Assembly: GCF_902686445.1 (NCBI RefSeq)
Contig: NC_062224.1
Location: 54,869,156 to 54,933,155 of the forward strand
DNA length: 64,000 nucleotides
Source of the DNA: Sciurus carolinensis
Taxonomy: Eukaryota > Chordata > Mammalia > Rodentia > Sciuridae
Reading direction: 5' to 3'
Under the pieces are notes generated by a model. It was not told the origin of the DNA and did no database searches. It saw only the letters and a list, made by a program, of their open reading frames with translations. The position numbers and the translations under genes are program-made. Position 1 is the first letter of the stretch. Each line of letters starts with the position of its first letter. Of the stretch, positions 23,175 through 32,288 are shown piece after piece.

Positions 23175-23410
23175 ACTATGAGCTCAAACTTTGAAACCCC
23201 ACACATTGAGGCCTGGACCATGTTGCCACAGTTATATACTGTGATACCCTTGGACAAGTTTACCTCTTTGAGTCTCAGTATCTTGACTTGAAAACCTACC
23301 ATAATTATATTCCCTAGTTTATGAGATGAGGTGAGGATTTAATGTGATAATGAACCTAGATCAATTAGCAGAGTGTGTGTCACGGAAAGATCTCAATGAA
23401 TGTTTGTTAG
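23175..23410 (+). mobile_element. MIR-like ancient SINE
   Basis: Landmarks in MIR order: 'tttgagtctcagtatcttga', 'gagatgaggtgaggattta' and 'gatctcaatgaatgtttgtt'. Confidence 0.6.
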
Positions 23411-24322
23411 TACTGTTACTATGTTCATCACCTGTGTGTCTTTTTCCACTACACAGGGAGCTTCTTAAGGGAATCTTTTCAACTGGGCTTAGTCTAGTCC
23501 TGGCATGTGGAGGGTTCTCAGTGCTTTTAAATGAATAGAAGTGATTGTTCTCGGTGTCTATTAAATGACATGTGATTTGACAAGGACTCTGTCATCTGAA
23601 AGGGCTGACATTACTTTAGATACCAGACTTCACTCTTTTTCCATGTCCTTACTTGCCCTGCAGTGGCCCAGCCTCTGCCTTGCCATCCCAGTGTGATTAT
23701 TAATAGTACCTTCTTTCAATCTCTGAAAAGCAGTCTAGTTTGGATGATAAATGTTATGGTCACCCTAGTTTTGAGAGGAGTATCATCAGCTTGATTCCCA
23801 GAAATTAAGTTCCTCACTACTTAATATATTTAACCACATTTGGCAGGCATCGTGGGGGGCAATTGATCAATTACTGCATGGTACTGAAGTCCTTTATACA
23901 GAAGAAATGATCCGTAAATATTGATGATAAAAGAATGAAAGGATGAAAATTGGGTCATTATTTTTTCTTTCTTTTCCTAAAAGTAGAATAGGGTTGATTG
24001 CTGAATATGAGTCTTAGATGGTAGGAAAATTGAACTGAGAAACTCTTCCTGCCGTTTAGAATGAGTGTTGAGATACTCGTATATAGATGGAATATTCAAG
24101 AGTTCAGTAATAAATCCAAATTGAAAAAAAAGAAAGCTTGTATATGCTCTTTTGTATACAACTTATAATAATATTTTCTGGGAATTTTATAATAAAATCA
24201 CATATATTCGTACACATACATACAAATATATGCATATATTCTGAAGAAAGTTTTTATATATACATGTCAATATGTATATGTGTATATAAATAGAAGACAG
24301 TTTAAAATACGCTCAGTTAGCC
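23411..24322. other. unique sequence ending in AT-rich tract, provirus 5' flank
   Basis: No gene seen. The last 150 bases (24185-24300) are an alternating purine-pyrimidine ATAC/ATAT tract just upstream of the provirus. Confidence 0.45.
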
Positions 24323-24328
24323 CTTAGC
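24323..24328. repeat. provirus target-site duplication, 5' copy
   Basis: CTTAGC directly before the 5' LTR is repeated at 32574-32579 directly after the 3' LTR. A 6-bp duplication is typical of class II (betaretrovirus/IAP) integration. Confidence 0.95.
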
Positions 24329-24610
24329 TGTGGCGAGCCGCCTCGCCACCATGATAAGATGGCGCTGGTTTCCTGAAGTGCTTTCTAGGTAAACAAGTCC
24401 ATATTTGGTTGAGCCAACTGTTGCAAATGGGAGCACCTATGAACATAGGCCAAGTGGCAGGAGTAGATTGGCTATTGCAAGAGTATAAAAGTGTATGAAT
24501 TCGGCTCAAGAGATAGAAGAAGAAAAACCATGGTTTTATAATAATAAGGTCCTGATTAAACTGCTGAAGGAAGATTCCTGTCGTGTTTCTTGCGGGCGAG
24601 GGACACGACA
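24329..24610 (+). promoter_or_regulatory. 5' LTR of IAP-like provirus (282 bp)
   Basis: It begins TGTGGCGAGCC and ends GGACACGACA, with the TG...CA ends used by integrase. It holds a YY1-type site (AAGATGGCG, 24356-24364), a TATA box (TATAAAA, 24484-24490) and a possible variant poly(A) signal ATTAAA at 24555-24560. No AATAAA is present inside the LTR. It differs from the 3' LTR at two substituted positions and two short indels near the U5 end. Confidence 0.95.
24484..24490 (+). promoter_or_regulatory. TATA box of the 5' LTR
   Basis: TATAAAA lies about 127 bases before the LTR end, which would place the start of R near 24510-24520. The same box is conserved in the 3' LTR and in the LTR at 63751. 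Confidence 0.85.
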
Positions 24611-24612
24611 AG

Positions 24613-24630
24613 TGGTGCCGAAACCCGGGA
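24613..24630 (+). promoter_or_regulatory. primer-binding site, tRNA-Phe
   Basis: TGGTGCCGAAACCCGGGA is the exact complement of the 3' end of mammalian tRNA-Phe including CCA. It starts two bases after the 5' LTR. tRNA-Phe priming is the hallmark of IAP elements. Confidence 0.95.
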
Positions 24631-24672
24631 ATCAGAACTTTCAGTGGTCAGGGGGTGCACCGGTAAGTACCA

Positions 24673-24681
24673 CAGGTAAGT
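24673..24681 (+). promoter_or_regulatory. candidate major splice donor for env mRNA
   Basis: CAGGTAAGT is a perfect donor consensus 43 bases after the primer site. A second GTAAGT lies just upstream at 24663-24668. One of them is the likely donor for the spliced env message. Confidence 0.6.
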
Positions 24682-24730
24682 GGGGTCCACACATAGTGGG
24701 GCGCTCCTCTGTAGATAAAGAGAGAGCGGG

Positions 24731-24804
24731 AATCGACCTTGCATAGTCGATCAACAAAGAAAAATATAATCGACCTTGCATAGTCGATCAACAAAGAAAA
24801 ATAT
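24731..24804 (+). repeat. leader tandem repeat, 2 x 37 bp, each with a hairpin
   Basis: Two exact 37-base copies (24731-24767, 24768-24804) sit between the donor and gag. Each contains ATCGAC, an 8-base loop and GTCGAT, a perfect 6-bp stem. The loop includes the self-complementary TGCA. In retroviral leaders such hairpins often serve RNA dimerisation or packaging; that role is inferred here. Confidence 0.85.
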
Positions 24805-24849
24805 TTTGTTTTCGCTTTCATTCTGCTTGCTCTGAATGCTGCTTTCATT

Positions 24850-26604
24850 ATGGGCAATTCTCCATCTAGTTCATTAATACAGCCTTTAGATTTTTTGTTG
24901 CGCTCCAAAGAGCTCAAGGTCAAACACAGTACTTTACAAACATTCATTGTAAGAATTGATAAAGCGGCCCCATGGTTTGCTGTCTCCGGAAGCTTGACTC
25001 CTGCCAGTTGGGATAAGTTGGGAAGAGATTTGGATTTCCTTCAGGAGCAGGGACAATTGGAGAAAGGGGTGATACCGCTATGGAAATTAATAAAAGGATG
25101 TATTCTTGATGGTAGATGTCAGGAAGCTATTCATAAAGGACAGGAAGTTCTTGAACAACTACATGAGGAGAAGTCCGAGGATTCTATGAGTACTTCCAGT
25201 AAACATAGTGCAGGAGAGCAGGTTTATGGAGCTATTCCAAAGAGGAGACTATACCCAGATTTAAAAGCCCTTAGAACACCAGAAGAAACAGGGGAGTCAG
25301 AATCAGACGGTGATGAGGAAGTGAAAGAGCTAACGCAGCACTTACGGAAGGTGAAGATAAAAGAAGGGGGAACTAAGAGGCAAAAAGATTTTAGACAGAA
25401 GGACTATGAGGAAGAGCAGGAACCAGCTCTAGCCTATGATCCTCCCCCATATGTGGGAGGGGTTCCAAGCACGGGTAGAACTTTTAACTCTGCAGCTTGG
25501 AGGGCTGCCCATGTAGAGTTGGGGTTTGCCTGTCCTGTATTCCAGGACAATGATGGGGGAAGACATCAGGAACCCATAGAATTTAAAACGATAAAGAATA
25601 TAGCAGAATCTGTCCGCACTTATGGTGTGGATGCTGCTTTTACTATCACCCAAATAGAGGGGCTCAATAGATTCTGCATGACCCCCTCGGACTGGGCCAG
25701 TTTAGTGAAAGCCTGTGTTTCCCTGGGTAAATATTTAGATTGGAGAGCCTTCGTGTTAGAGGGGGCCAATGAACAGGCTGCACACAACCAAGCTATGGGC
25801 AAACCTGCCTGGGATGTGGATATGCTTCTGGGGCAGGGTAGATTTGCCAATCAGCAAACAGGCTTTCCATTAGAGGTTTATGAACAAATTAATAAGATCT
25901 GCATTGCTGCCTGGAAAGCACTTCCTAATAAAGGAGAAGTGCGAGGTAACTTAACAAAAATTGTCCAAGGCCCCACAGAAGCCTTTTCAGATTTCGTGGC
26001 TAGAATGGTAGATGCAGCAGGAAAGATCTTCGGGGATGCTGATGTAGCTATGCCTTTAATTAAATAATTAGTATATGAACAATGTACAAGAGAATGCAGA
26101 AATGCTATTAATCCATTTAAAAGCAAAGGCATAGAGGCATGGATGAAAGCTTGTAGAGAAATAGGTGGCCCATTAACAAATTCAGGCTTAGCCGCTGCCT
26201 TCCTTCAACTTTCTAACAGGACTTCCTCCGGAAATAGGAAGTGTTATTCTTGTGGACAAGAAGGACATTTCATGAGAGAGTGTCCTAGTATACATAAGGT
26301 AGAAAGGACAAATAACGCTCCTCCAAATCGCCTCCCGGGGGTGTGTCCTAGATGTAAAAAAGGAAAACATTGGGCTAATAAATGTAAGTCCGTGAAAGAT
26401 ATCCATGGCCGGTTTATTGAAAGGATTGATTCAAAAAATGGCTGGAAGGGCCCCCGTCCTCAGGGCCTGCAAATATATGGGGCCACAGAGGAAGTAACCA
26501 GGCCGGACGAGTATTGGCCGTCTCTGAGACACCCCAAGAGCCCAGGAGAGCCACTAAAGGTTCCGCAGGAGTTGACCTCTGTTCCACCACCAGACTCATT
26601 TTAA
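24850..26604 (+). pseudogene. gag: gag polyprotein with one in-frame stop
   Basis: Gag builds the virus particle. The frame from ATG 24850 spans 584 coding codons with a single internal stop, TAA at 26065-26067 (codon 406). It starts MGNSPSSS, giving a myristoylation-type N-terminus for the matrix region. An acidic linker (about 143-160) and a PPPY late-domain motif (residues 198-201) follow, then capsid from about 228 with a major homology region at about 373-392. The stop falls near the capsid C-terminus. Past it the frame stays open and contains two CCHC zinc knuckles, at codons 465-478 and 499-512, forming nucleocapsid. As it stands, translation would give a 405-residue matrix-capsid product and little downstream Gag-Pro-Pol. 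Confidence 0.93.
26433..26467 (+). promoter_or_regulatory. gag-pro -1 ribosomal frameshift signal
   Basis: The heptamer A AAA AAT (26433-26439) is in the gag frame in the X XXY YYZ arrangement. Nine bases later GGCCC (26449-26453) can pair with GGGCC (26463-26467) around a C-rich loop, and GGGG at 26480-26483 could pair with that loop as a pseudoknot. The pro frame is open from the slip site. Confidence 0.7.
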
Positions 26605-27371
26605 CACCTAAAATGGGTGTTCAGGTGATTGACACTGATTTTAAAGGATCTCTGCCACAGGACACTGTAGGTTTGCTCATTGGGCGAGCCTCTTCAATCT
26701 TACAAGGTCTTCATGTCTTTCCTGGAGTGATTAACCCAGATGCGGTGGGTTCTGTTAAAGTCATGGTGGAAGCTCCAAAAGGCATTGTGTCCATCTCCCC
26801 CGGAGATCGGATTGCTCAGCTGCTCTTGCTGCCTAGCCTACATAAGCATTTTAAAGCTGATGCCATTAATAGAACTAGTGAACAGATTGGGAGCACAGAA
26901 GGGAATAGCGCCTATTTAACTCTAGATTTGAACACACACCCTTTGGTAACTCTAAACATAGAAGGTAAACCTATCCTGGGGTTAATGGATACAGGGGCAG
27001 ATCGTAGTATTATCTCTAAAAAAGATTGGGCTAGGGGGTGGCCAGTCCAGACTTCTGATCACTCACTCAGAGGGCTTGGATATGCTCAAGCTCCTCAAAT
27101 TAGTTGTAGATCACTTTCCTGGCGGGACACTGAGGGGCATGCTGGACAGTTTATTCCCTATGTACTTGACCTCCCGTTTTCTTTATGGGGACGGGATATC
27201 CTGAGTGATATGGGATATCAGCTCAGTAATATTTACTCTCCAGAGTCTCGTCAACTGATGTTGAAAATGGGATTTAGACCTGATCTAGGATTAGGAAAAA
27301 ACTTACAGGGAAGGAAGAGTCCGGTGCCAGCCAGGAAAGATACGGATGGAGAGGGTTTGGGTTTTTCATAG
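26439..27371 (+). CDS. pro: pro: dUTPase domain fused to aspartic protease and G-patch
   Basis: It is expressed by -1 frameshift from gag. The first half is a dUTPase, which clears dUTP: motif 1 SAGVDL, motif 2 GRAS, motif 4 ISPGDRIAQL and a short motif-5-like GSTEG. The motif 3 region reads PGVINPDAVG; the positions where the family keeps its catalytic aspartate and its aromatic base-stacking residue appear to be N and A, so dUTPase activity is doubtful. The second half is the protease that matures the polyproteins: LMDTGADRS holds the catalytic DTG, and WGRDIL is the later conserved block. A G-patch follows (MGFRPDLGLG), as in betaretroviruses. The frame is intact to its stop at 27369-27371. 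Confidence 0.92.
   Translation, partial: WLEGPPSSGPANIWGHRGSNQAGRVLAVSETPQEPRRATKGSAGVDLCSTTRLILTPKMGVQVIDTDFKGSLPQDTVGLLIGRASSILQGLHVFPGVINPDAVGSVKVMVEAPKGIVSISPGDRIAQLLLLPSLHKHFKADAINRTSEQIGSTEGNSAYLTLDLNTHPLVTLNIEGKPILGLMDTGADRSIISKKDWARGWPVQTSDHSLRGLGYAQAPQISCRSLSWRDTEGHAGQFIPYVLDLPFSLWGRDILSDMGYQLSNIYSPESRQLMLKMGFRPDLGLGKNLQGRKSPVPARKDTDGEGLGFS
27359..27365 (+). promoter_or_regulatory. pro-pol -1 ribosomal frameshift site
   Basis: G GGT TTT lies in the pro frame three bases before the pro stop codon. It fits the X XXY YYZ rule and leads into the open pol frame. A downstream structure was not resolved by eye. Confidence 0.65.
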
Positions 27372-30010
27372 GGGCCACTGAGGCGCAGATACCCATTACC
27401 TGGAAAATGGAGGAACCAGTATGGGTATCTCAGTGGCCTTTACCCTCTGTCAAGCTGGCTGCAGCACATGAATTAGTTCAAGAGCAGTTTGATTTAGGAC
27501 ATATTAGACCTTCCACATCTCCCTGGAATACTCCAATATTTGTTATTAAAAAGAAGTCTGGTAAATGGCGTCTGTTACATGATTTAAGAGCAATTAATGC
27601 ACAGATGCAGATAATGGGTCCAGTTCAGAGAGGGTTGCCGCTACTTTCCACTATTCCAGATCACTGGAGAGTCATGTGTATAGATATTAAGGATTGTTTC
27701 TTTTCTATTCCATTACATCCTCGAGACTCAGAGTGCTTTGCTTTCACCCTCCCAGCCTGCAATCATGAAAAACCTGATCTCCGATTTGAGTGGATAGTGT
27801 TGCCTCAAGGCATGGCTAACAGTCCTACTTTATGTCAGTTGTTTGTTGGTAAAACTCTTGAACCACTCAGGAAGAAGTTTACAGGGTTAAAATGTATTCA
27901 TTACATGGATGACATTTTATTAGCAGCTAAGTCGGAAGAGCTGCTTTCTGAAATCTATTCTGAATTAATTCGGCTTTTAGAACTGCGAGGATTACATATT
28001 GCTCCAGAAAAGGTTCAAACAGGAAGCATAGTAAACTTTCTTGGAGCAAAAATTTCCTCACAAGGTATTGCTCCCCAGAAAATAACTATTAGGACTGAGG
28101 ATCTTCACTCATTGAATGATTTCCAAAAACTGCTAGGGGACATAAATTGGATCAGGAGTTATCTGCATATTCCCAATGTTGATTTACTTCCCTTATATGA
28201 CATCCTTAAAGGTGACCCTGATCTCTCTTCTCCTCGGAAATTAACTCTTGAGGCCAGATTGGCACTCCAGAAGGTTGAAAAGGCTATTCAAAATGCCAGT
28301 TTTACTAGATTACAAGGAGATAAGCCTGTGCAGCTTTGTGTATTGCCCACGCTCAGGCAGCCAACTGGAGTTTTATGGCAAGAAGGTCCATTGTTGTGGA
28401 TTCATCCACATGTTTCTCCTGGACGTTCTTTAGAACATTACTCTGATGCTGTTGCCTATTTAGCTCTACTTGGCATTCAGCAAAGTATTCAGTTTTTTGG
28501 CGTTCTTCCAAATTCTATAATTACTCCCTATACAACCAAACAAATTCAGATACTCAGTGCTACTTTGGACAATTGGGCCATCTTGAGATGTTCCTTTCCA
28601 GGGGAAATTGAAAATCATTTTCCCTCTCATCCACTCCTTGCATTTGTTAAGGAACATCCGATTATATTTCCTAGAATAACATCTACTGTTCCTTTGTTGA
28701 AGGCATCGAATATCTTTACTGATGGTTCTAAAACAGGTATAGGAGCCTATGTTATTGATAGTCAGTTTCCCATCCAACATCAATTTGAACCAGGAAACCC
28801 ACAATGGGTGGAGCTACAAATTGTCATTAAGGTTTTTGAGAGTTGTCCTTTTCCTTTTAATCTGATATCAGATTCTAATTATGTAATAGGAGCACTTAAG
28901 GTGTTGGAAACTGTAGGTGCCATCAATCCTAACAACAAAGTTTCATCTTTATTTACTCAGTTACAAAATTTGATTTTGGGCCATTCTGCACCCTTTTATC
29001 CTGTACATATAAGAGCTCATACGTCTCTCCCTGGACCTATTGTTGAAGGAAACGCAAGGGCAGATGCCGCTACCCGCACAATTTGTTTTCTTTCTTCTCT
29101 TGACAGTGCTCGAGACTTTCATAATAAGTTTCATGTTAACTCCCAAACACTTCGTAAGCGCTTCTCTATTCCTCGAGCAGAAGCGAGACAGATTGTCTTA
29201 GATTGTTCTCATTGTGTTCCATTTCATCATCTCCCTTCTCTTGGTGTTAACCCCCGAGGCTTGCGACCTCTTACGATTTGGCAAATGGATGTAACTCATA
29301 TTGCAGAGTTTGGTTCCCTAAAATATGTTCATGTCTCAGTAGATACTTTCTCTGGAGTTATGCATGCCTCTGCTTTGGCAGGAGAAAAAGGCCATCATGT
29401 CATCTCCCATTGCCTAGAGGCTTGGGCCGCCTGGGGCCTTCCATGCTCCTTGAAGACAGATAATGGGCCGGCGTACACTGGTCAACAATTCACCTCTTTC
29501 TGCTCCACTATGGGAGTGCAACTGACTCATGGCTTACCTTACAACCCCCAAGGTCAGGGAATCATGGAGAGAGCTCATAGAACGATTAAAGAACTTTTGC
29601 AAAGACAAAAAGGGGGAATAGGAGCAAGCCGTACTCCTAAAGAGCGTTTGTCTCTGGCTCTTTTTACTATTAATTTTTTAACTTTGGATGTAAATGATAA
29701 TTCTGCGGCTGACAGACATTGTTCGCCGCCTGCCCCCCCTTCCTTAGGGAAAGTGAAGTGGAAGGATGTGCTTTCAGGCCAGTGGTACGGACCTGATCCC
29801 GTGCTGATATGGGCACGAGGTTCTGTTTGTATTTTTCCACAGGATCGAACGGAACCGCTTTGGGTGCCTGAGCGACTCGTGCATAGGATACCTGGGAGTC
29901 TGTTAGCCTCGACTTCAGTTAAAGGTGTGAAGGAACAGAATGAAGAATCTACTGATCCTGTGGTGTCTGGTCCTGATGATCCAATGGGCCAGTCAGAAGC
30001 CAGTTTCTAA
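27362..30010 (+). CDS. pol: pol: reverse transcriptase, RNase H, integrase (open)
   Basis: Pol copies viral RNA to DNA and integrates it. The frame is open from the slip site to 30010; residues are numbered from the Met at 27407. Reverse transcriptase: FVIKKKSGKWR, catalytic D93 in CIDIKD, LPQGMANSP, and YMDD at 166-169. RNase H keeps its four acidic residues at D439 (TDGS), E469, D489 (SDSNY) and D553. Integrase has an HX3H...CX2C zinc-binding N-terminus (HNKFH, CSHC) and the catalytic triad D628, D685 and E721 with the typical 35-residue spacing. All catalytic residues checked are present and no stop interrupts the frame. The length is normal for a class II pol. Confidence 0.95.
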   Translation, partial: FFIGATEAQIPITWKMEEPVWVSQWPLPSVKLAAAHELVQEQFDLGHIRPSTSPWNTPIFVIKKKSGKWRLLHDLRAINAQMQIMGPVQRGLPLLSTIPDHWRVMCIDIKDCFFSIPLHPRDSECFAFTLPACNHEKPDLRFEWIVLPQGMANSPTLCQLFVGKTLEPLRKKFTGLKCIHYMDDILLAAKSEELLSEIYSELIRLLELRGLHIAPEKVQTGSIVNFLGAKISSQGIAPQKITIRTEDLHSLNDFQKLLGDINWIRSYLHIPNVDLLPLYDILKGDPDLSSPRKLTLEARLALQKVEKAIQNASFTRLQGDKPVQLCVLPTLRQPTGVLWQEGPLLWIHPHVSPGRSLEHYSDAVAYLALLGIQQSIQFFGVLPNSIITPYTTKQIQILSATLDNWAILRCSFPGEIENHFPSHPLLAFVKEHPIIFPRITSTVPLLKASNIFTDGSKTGIGAYVIDSQFPIQHQFEPGNPQWVELQIVIKVFESCPFPFNLISDSNYVIGALKVLETVGAINPNNKVSSLFTQLQNLILGHSAPFYPVHIRAHTSLPGPIVEGNARADAATRTICFLSSLDSARDFHNKFHVNSQTLRKRFSIPRAEARQIVLDCSHCVPFHHLPSLGVNPRGLRPLTIWQMDVTHIAEFGSLKYVHVSVDTFSGVMHASALAGEKGHHVISHCLEAWAAWGLPCSLKTDNGPAYTGQQFTSFCSTMGVQLTHGLPYNPQGQGIMERAHRTIKELLQRQKGGIGASRTPKERLSLALFTINFLTLDVNDNSAADRHCSPPAPPSLGKVKWKDVLSGQWYGPDPVLIWARGSVCIFPQDRTEPLWVPERLVHRIPGSLLASTSVKGVKEQNEESTDPVVSGPDDPMGQSEASF

Positions 30011-31691
30011 GATAAGGCTCTGGGCGGTTACTCGGGCATGGCCGATACCCATGCCGATCCATGCTGATTCCAATATTTTGCCAACCCTTTTCGCCACCAC
30101 TTGTGAGATGGAAATGCCATGTCGTGATCCTATGTCTACTGAAACCTCCGTCTTTAATCTTACATCTTTTAATTTGACTGAAGTCTTTTGTTTCTCCCTT
30201 CATAGTAGCAGTCAACACTGTGTGCGTCTGCTCCTTAAAAATGTCACCTCCTGGGACAATCCCTTGCAACATAACAGTGTATCCTTAAACATACTGACTG
30301 CTGCCCTCACGCAGGTCTCACAGGGATTGCAGTCTGGATCTGGTGTGGGAAATAATAGTGGAGTGGTAAATATCACCACCCTGGTTACTGTGAGTACCGG
30401 TCATTTTCCATGGGCAAGGAAAAATGCGACAAATGCCACACGGTTTCTTGCTTCACCCGCTTGTACCCCTTACAAAAGCTTCCCCCCAATATTTACTCAT
30501 TGTCAAGACAGAAATTGGGATTATAAAGAGGTGGCTCCGGGATTCTCTATATCTCCATCCCTTAAGAAGTTTTCCTATAATTTCACAAAAAATGGTACCT
30601 CTACCAGATCGGGGTGGCCCTTTTATCAGTGGCTGATAGGTAATCGGGCCGGAGCCACGGCTGACATCTCTGCTTTAGCCTTATTAAAAGGAGGCAATTT
30701 CTCTTTGCATAATGCAACAGGTACTGTCATGGAAGATATACAGAAAGGACATCAACTAGGAAACTTGTTGTTGCATAAGCAGCTATATAATGCTACTCTT
30801 CCCCCTGCTCCAGTATGCTTAACCCCCCCTTTTCTATTTCTATTATCAAACAGTTCGGAAGTGATTTTAAATTGTTCTAATGACAATATTACCTGCCTGC
30901 TTTCAGAGTGTTGGAACGGTAGTGAATCTGTTGCTGTGATTGTAAAGGTACCCACCTTTGTACCTGTCCCAGTGGAGGTCAATCCAGATAATTTTCCGTT
31001 GGTGAACCTCTTCAGAGAAAAGAGAGACTTTGGCATTACCGCAGCCATAATAACTGCTATTGCTGTCTCTGCTGCTGCAGCCACTACCGCTGCTCTAGCC
31101 ATGACCAATCAAGTTCAAACAGCACAAACCATTAATCAAGTCATACAGCAAACTGCACAGGTGCTAGAATCCCAGGACCGTGTCAACAGACATATCTTAT
31201 CAGGGATCTTGGCGGCGAATCAAAGGATAGATTTACTACAAGTACAGTTGGATGAACTTTTCAACATTGCACAAGTTGGATGCATTGGGAATCATAAACA
31301 CATGTGTATAACTCCAGTAAGATATGAAGAAGCAAAGAATCAAAGCCACTTGATTTCCACCTTTCTTGCAGGCAACTGGTCCCTAGAAGCTGAAAAGATG
31401 ATGAATCAACAATTATTGCAGATTGCGATTTTAAATGACACCCATGTTGAGCCTGTTACTTTGAGTCAGTTCTCTAGCTGGCTCACCTCTGCCTTTAGTT
31501 ATTTTAAAGAATGGGTTGGTGTGGGGATCTTTGGATGTATTTGTTTTGCAGGCATTTGCCTTTGCCTTTGGTTTATTTGCAAGCTAAGAGTGCGTCAAGC
31601 ACGTGAAAAGGCGGTGTTAATTCAGGCTGTGTTAGCCATTGAACAAGGGGTGTCACCTTCTGTGTGGTTGGCCAATCTGGCACGGGAATAA
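29940..31691 (+). CDS. env: env glycoprotein, full-length open frame
   Basis: Env mediates binding and membrane fusion. The 583-residue frame overlaps the end of pol by 71 bases. The ATG at 29940 opens a hydrophobic signal peptide (LLILWCLVLMI, about 4-14). The surface subunit carries about 16 N-glycosylation sequons and ends at the basic site REKR (359-362). The transmembrane subunit begins with an Ala-rich fusion peptide (about 363-388) and heptad-like helices. It has a CX7C loop with no adjacent third cysteine, so the subunits are probably not disulphide-linked. A membrane anchor rich in C, G and I (about 525-545) and a 35-residue tail follow. This layout fits class II retroviruses, unlike the CX6CC type at 38155-40124. 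No stop or frameshift is seen; function is untested. Confidence 0.92.
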   Translation: MKNLLILWCLVLMIQWASQKPVSKIRLWAVTRAWPIPMPIHADSNILPTLFATTCEMEMPCRDPMSTETSVFNLTSFNLTEVFCFSLHSSSQHCVRLLLKNVTSWDNPLQHNSVSLNILTAALTQVSQGLQSGSGVGNNSGVVNITTLVTVSTGHFPWARKNATNATRFLASPACTPYKSFPPIFTHCQDRNWDYKEVAPGFSISPSLKKFSYNFTKNGTSTRSGWPFYQWLIGNRAGATADISALALLKGGNFSLHNATGTVMEDIQKGHQLGNLLLHKQLYNATLPPAPVCLTPPFLFLLSNSSEVILNCSNDNITCLLSECWNGSESVAVIVKVPTFVPVPVEVNPDNFPLVNLFREKRDFGITAAIITAIAVSAAAATTAALAMTNQVQTAQTINQVIQQTAQVLESQDRVNRHILSGILAANQRIDLLQVQLDELFNIAQVGCIGNHKHMCITPVRYEEAKNQSHLISTFLAGNWSLEAEKMMNQQLLQIAILNDTHVEPVTLSQFSSWLTSAFSYFKEWVGVGIFGCICFAGICLCLWFICKLRVRQAREKAVLIQAVLAIEQGVSPSVWLANLARE

Positions 31692-31989
31692 GTAGTATTT
31701 TTAGTATATCTCTGTTAGAGTTAGAATTATCATTTACGCTAGGTGTCTGCAGGGTACTGCTGTAATTACTATGTACTTTTCTTTGAGGACTGTGTATTTG
31801 CATCCTGGGGATTTCTTGTACTAATTAAGACTTCAATTGTCTTGTAACTTTCACCTTTGATCTTAAGCTATAACAATGATGTTGGAGGAGAGAACTGTTA
31901 CTGTGTGCCTTGTGTTCACTATGGTGCCCCTGTATTGTGCAGCATTGGCAAGAAGGGTGATGTGTTTTCCTACCTCAGGCCTTTGCAGT

Positions 31990-32052
31990 TGCGTAAGCTG
32001 GATAAGCTCCCCCTAGTATGGTTTTCCATACCGCTATGTCTTCATGGACGCA
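31990..32052 (+). promoter_or_regulatory. candidate structured RNA export element
   Basis: TGCGT (31990-31994) can pair with ACGCA (32048-32052), with an AAG/CTT extension inside. At the centre GTATGG and CCATAC (32016-32021, 32026-32031) form a perfect 6-bp hairpin with a TTTT loop. The position between env and LTR matches constitutive transport elements of related viruses. Function is inferred from location and fold only. Confidence 0.4.
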
Positions 32053-32274
32053 GGATGCGAGGCAAAGCACTGCACTTGAGAGTTTTATTTTGAACCTCAA
32101 GGAAGGCATGCCCTATTGCATGTGGGTTTGATGTCCACGTCCCACCCTATGAAAAAAGGCATCGGCTTAGGTGATGTCAGGCCCGGAGAAGGCGCCACTC
32201 TGGGACTGACGTTCACTATCTGCCACTTTTGCACAGTAGGATAGGGCCTCTACCTTCACCTGTGTTCATAAAAT

Positions 32275-32287
32275 AAAGAAGGGGGAG
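32275..32287 (+). promoter_or_regulatory. polypurine tract
   Basis: AAAGAAGGGGGAG, a purine run one base before the 3' LTR, is the expected primer for plus-strand DNA synthesis. Confidence 0.9.
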
Positions 32288-32288
32288 C

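Larger units (their letters stand above)
31692..32288 (+). other. provirus 3' non-coding region
   Basis: About 600 bases between env and the 3' LTR with no convincing open frame. It holds the structured segment at 31990-32052, the 29-bp block matched in the flank (32155-32183), an AATAAA at 32272-32277 and the polypurine tract. In related class II viruses this interval carries RNA-export elements. Confidence 0.75.

Noticed and set aside
31857..32093. 78-codon frame after env as an accessory gene
   Set aside because: No recognisable domain, poor start context by eye, and it overlaps the structured segment that better explains the region.
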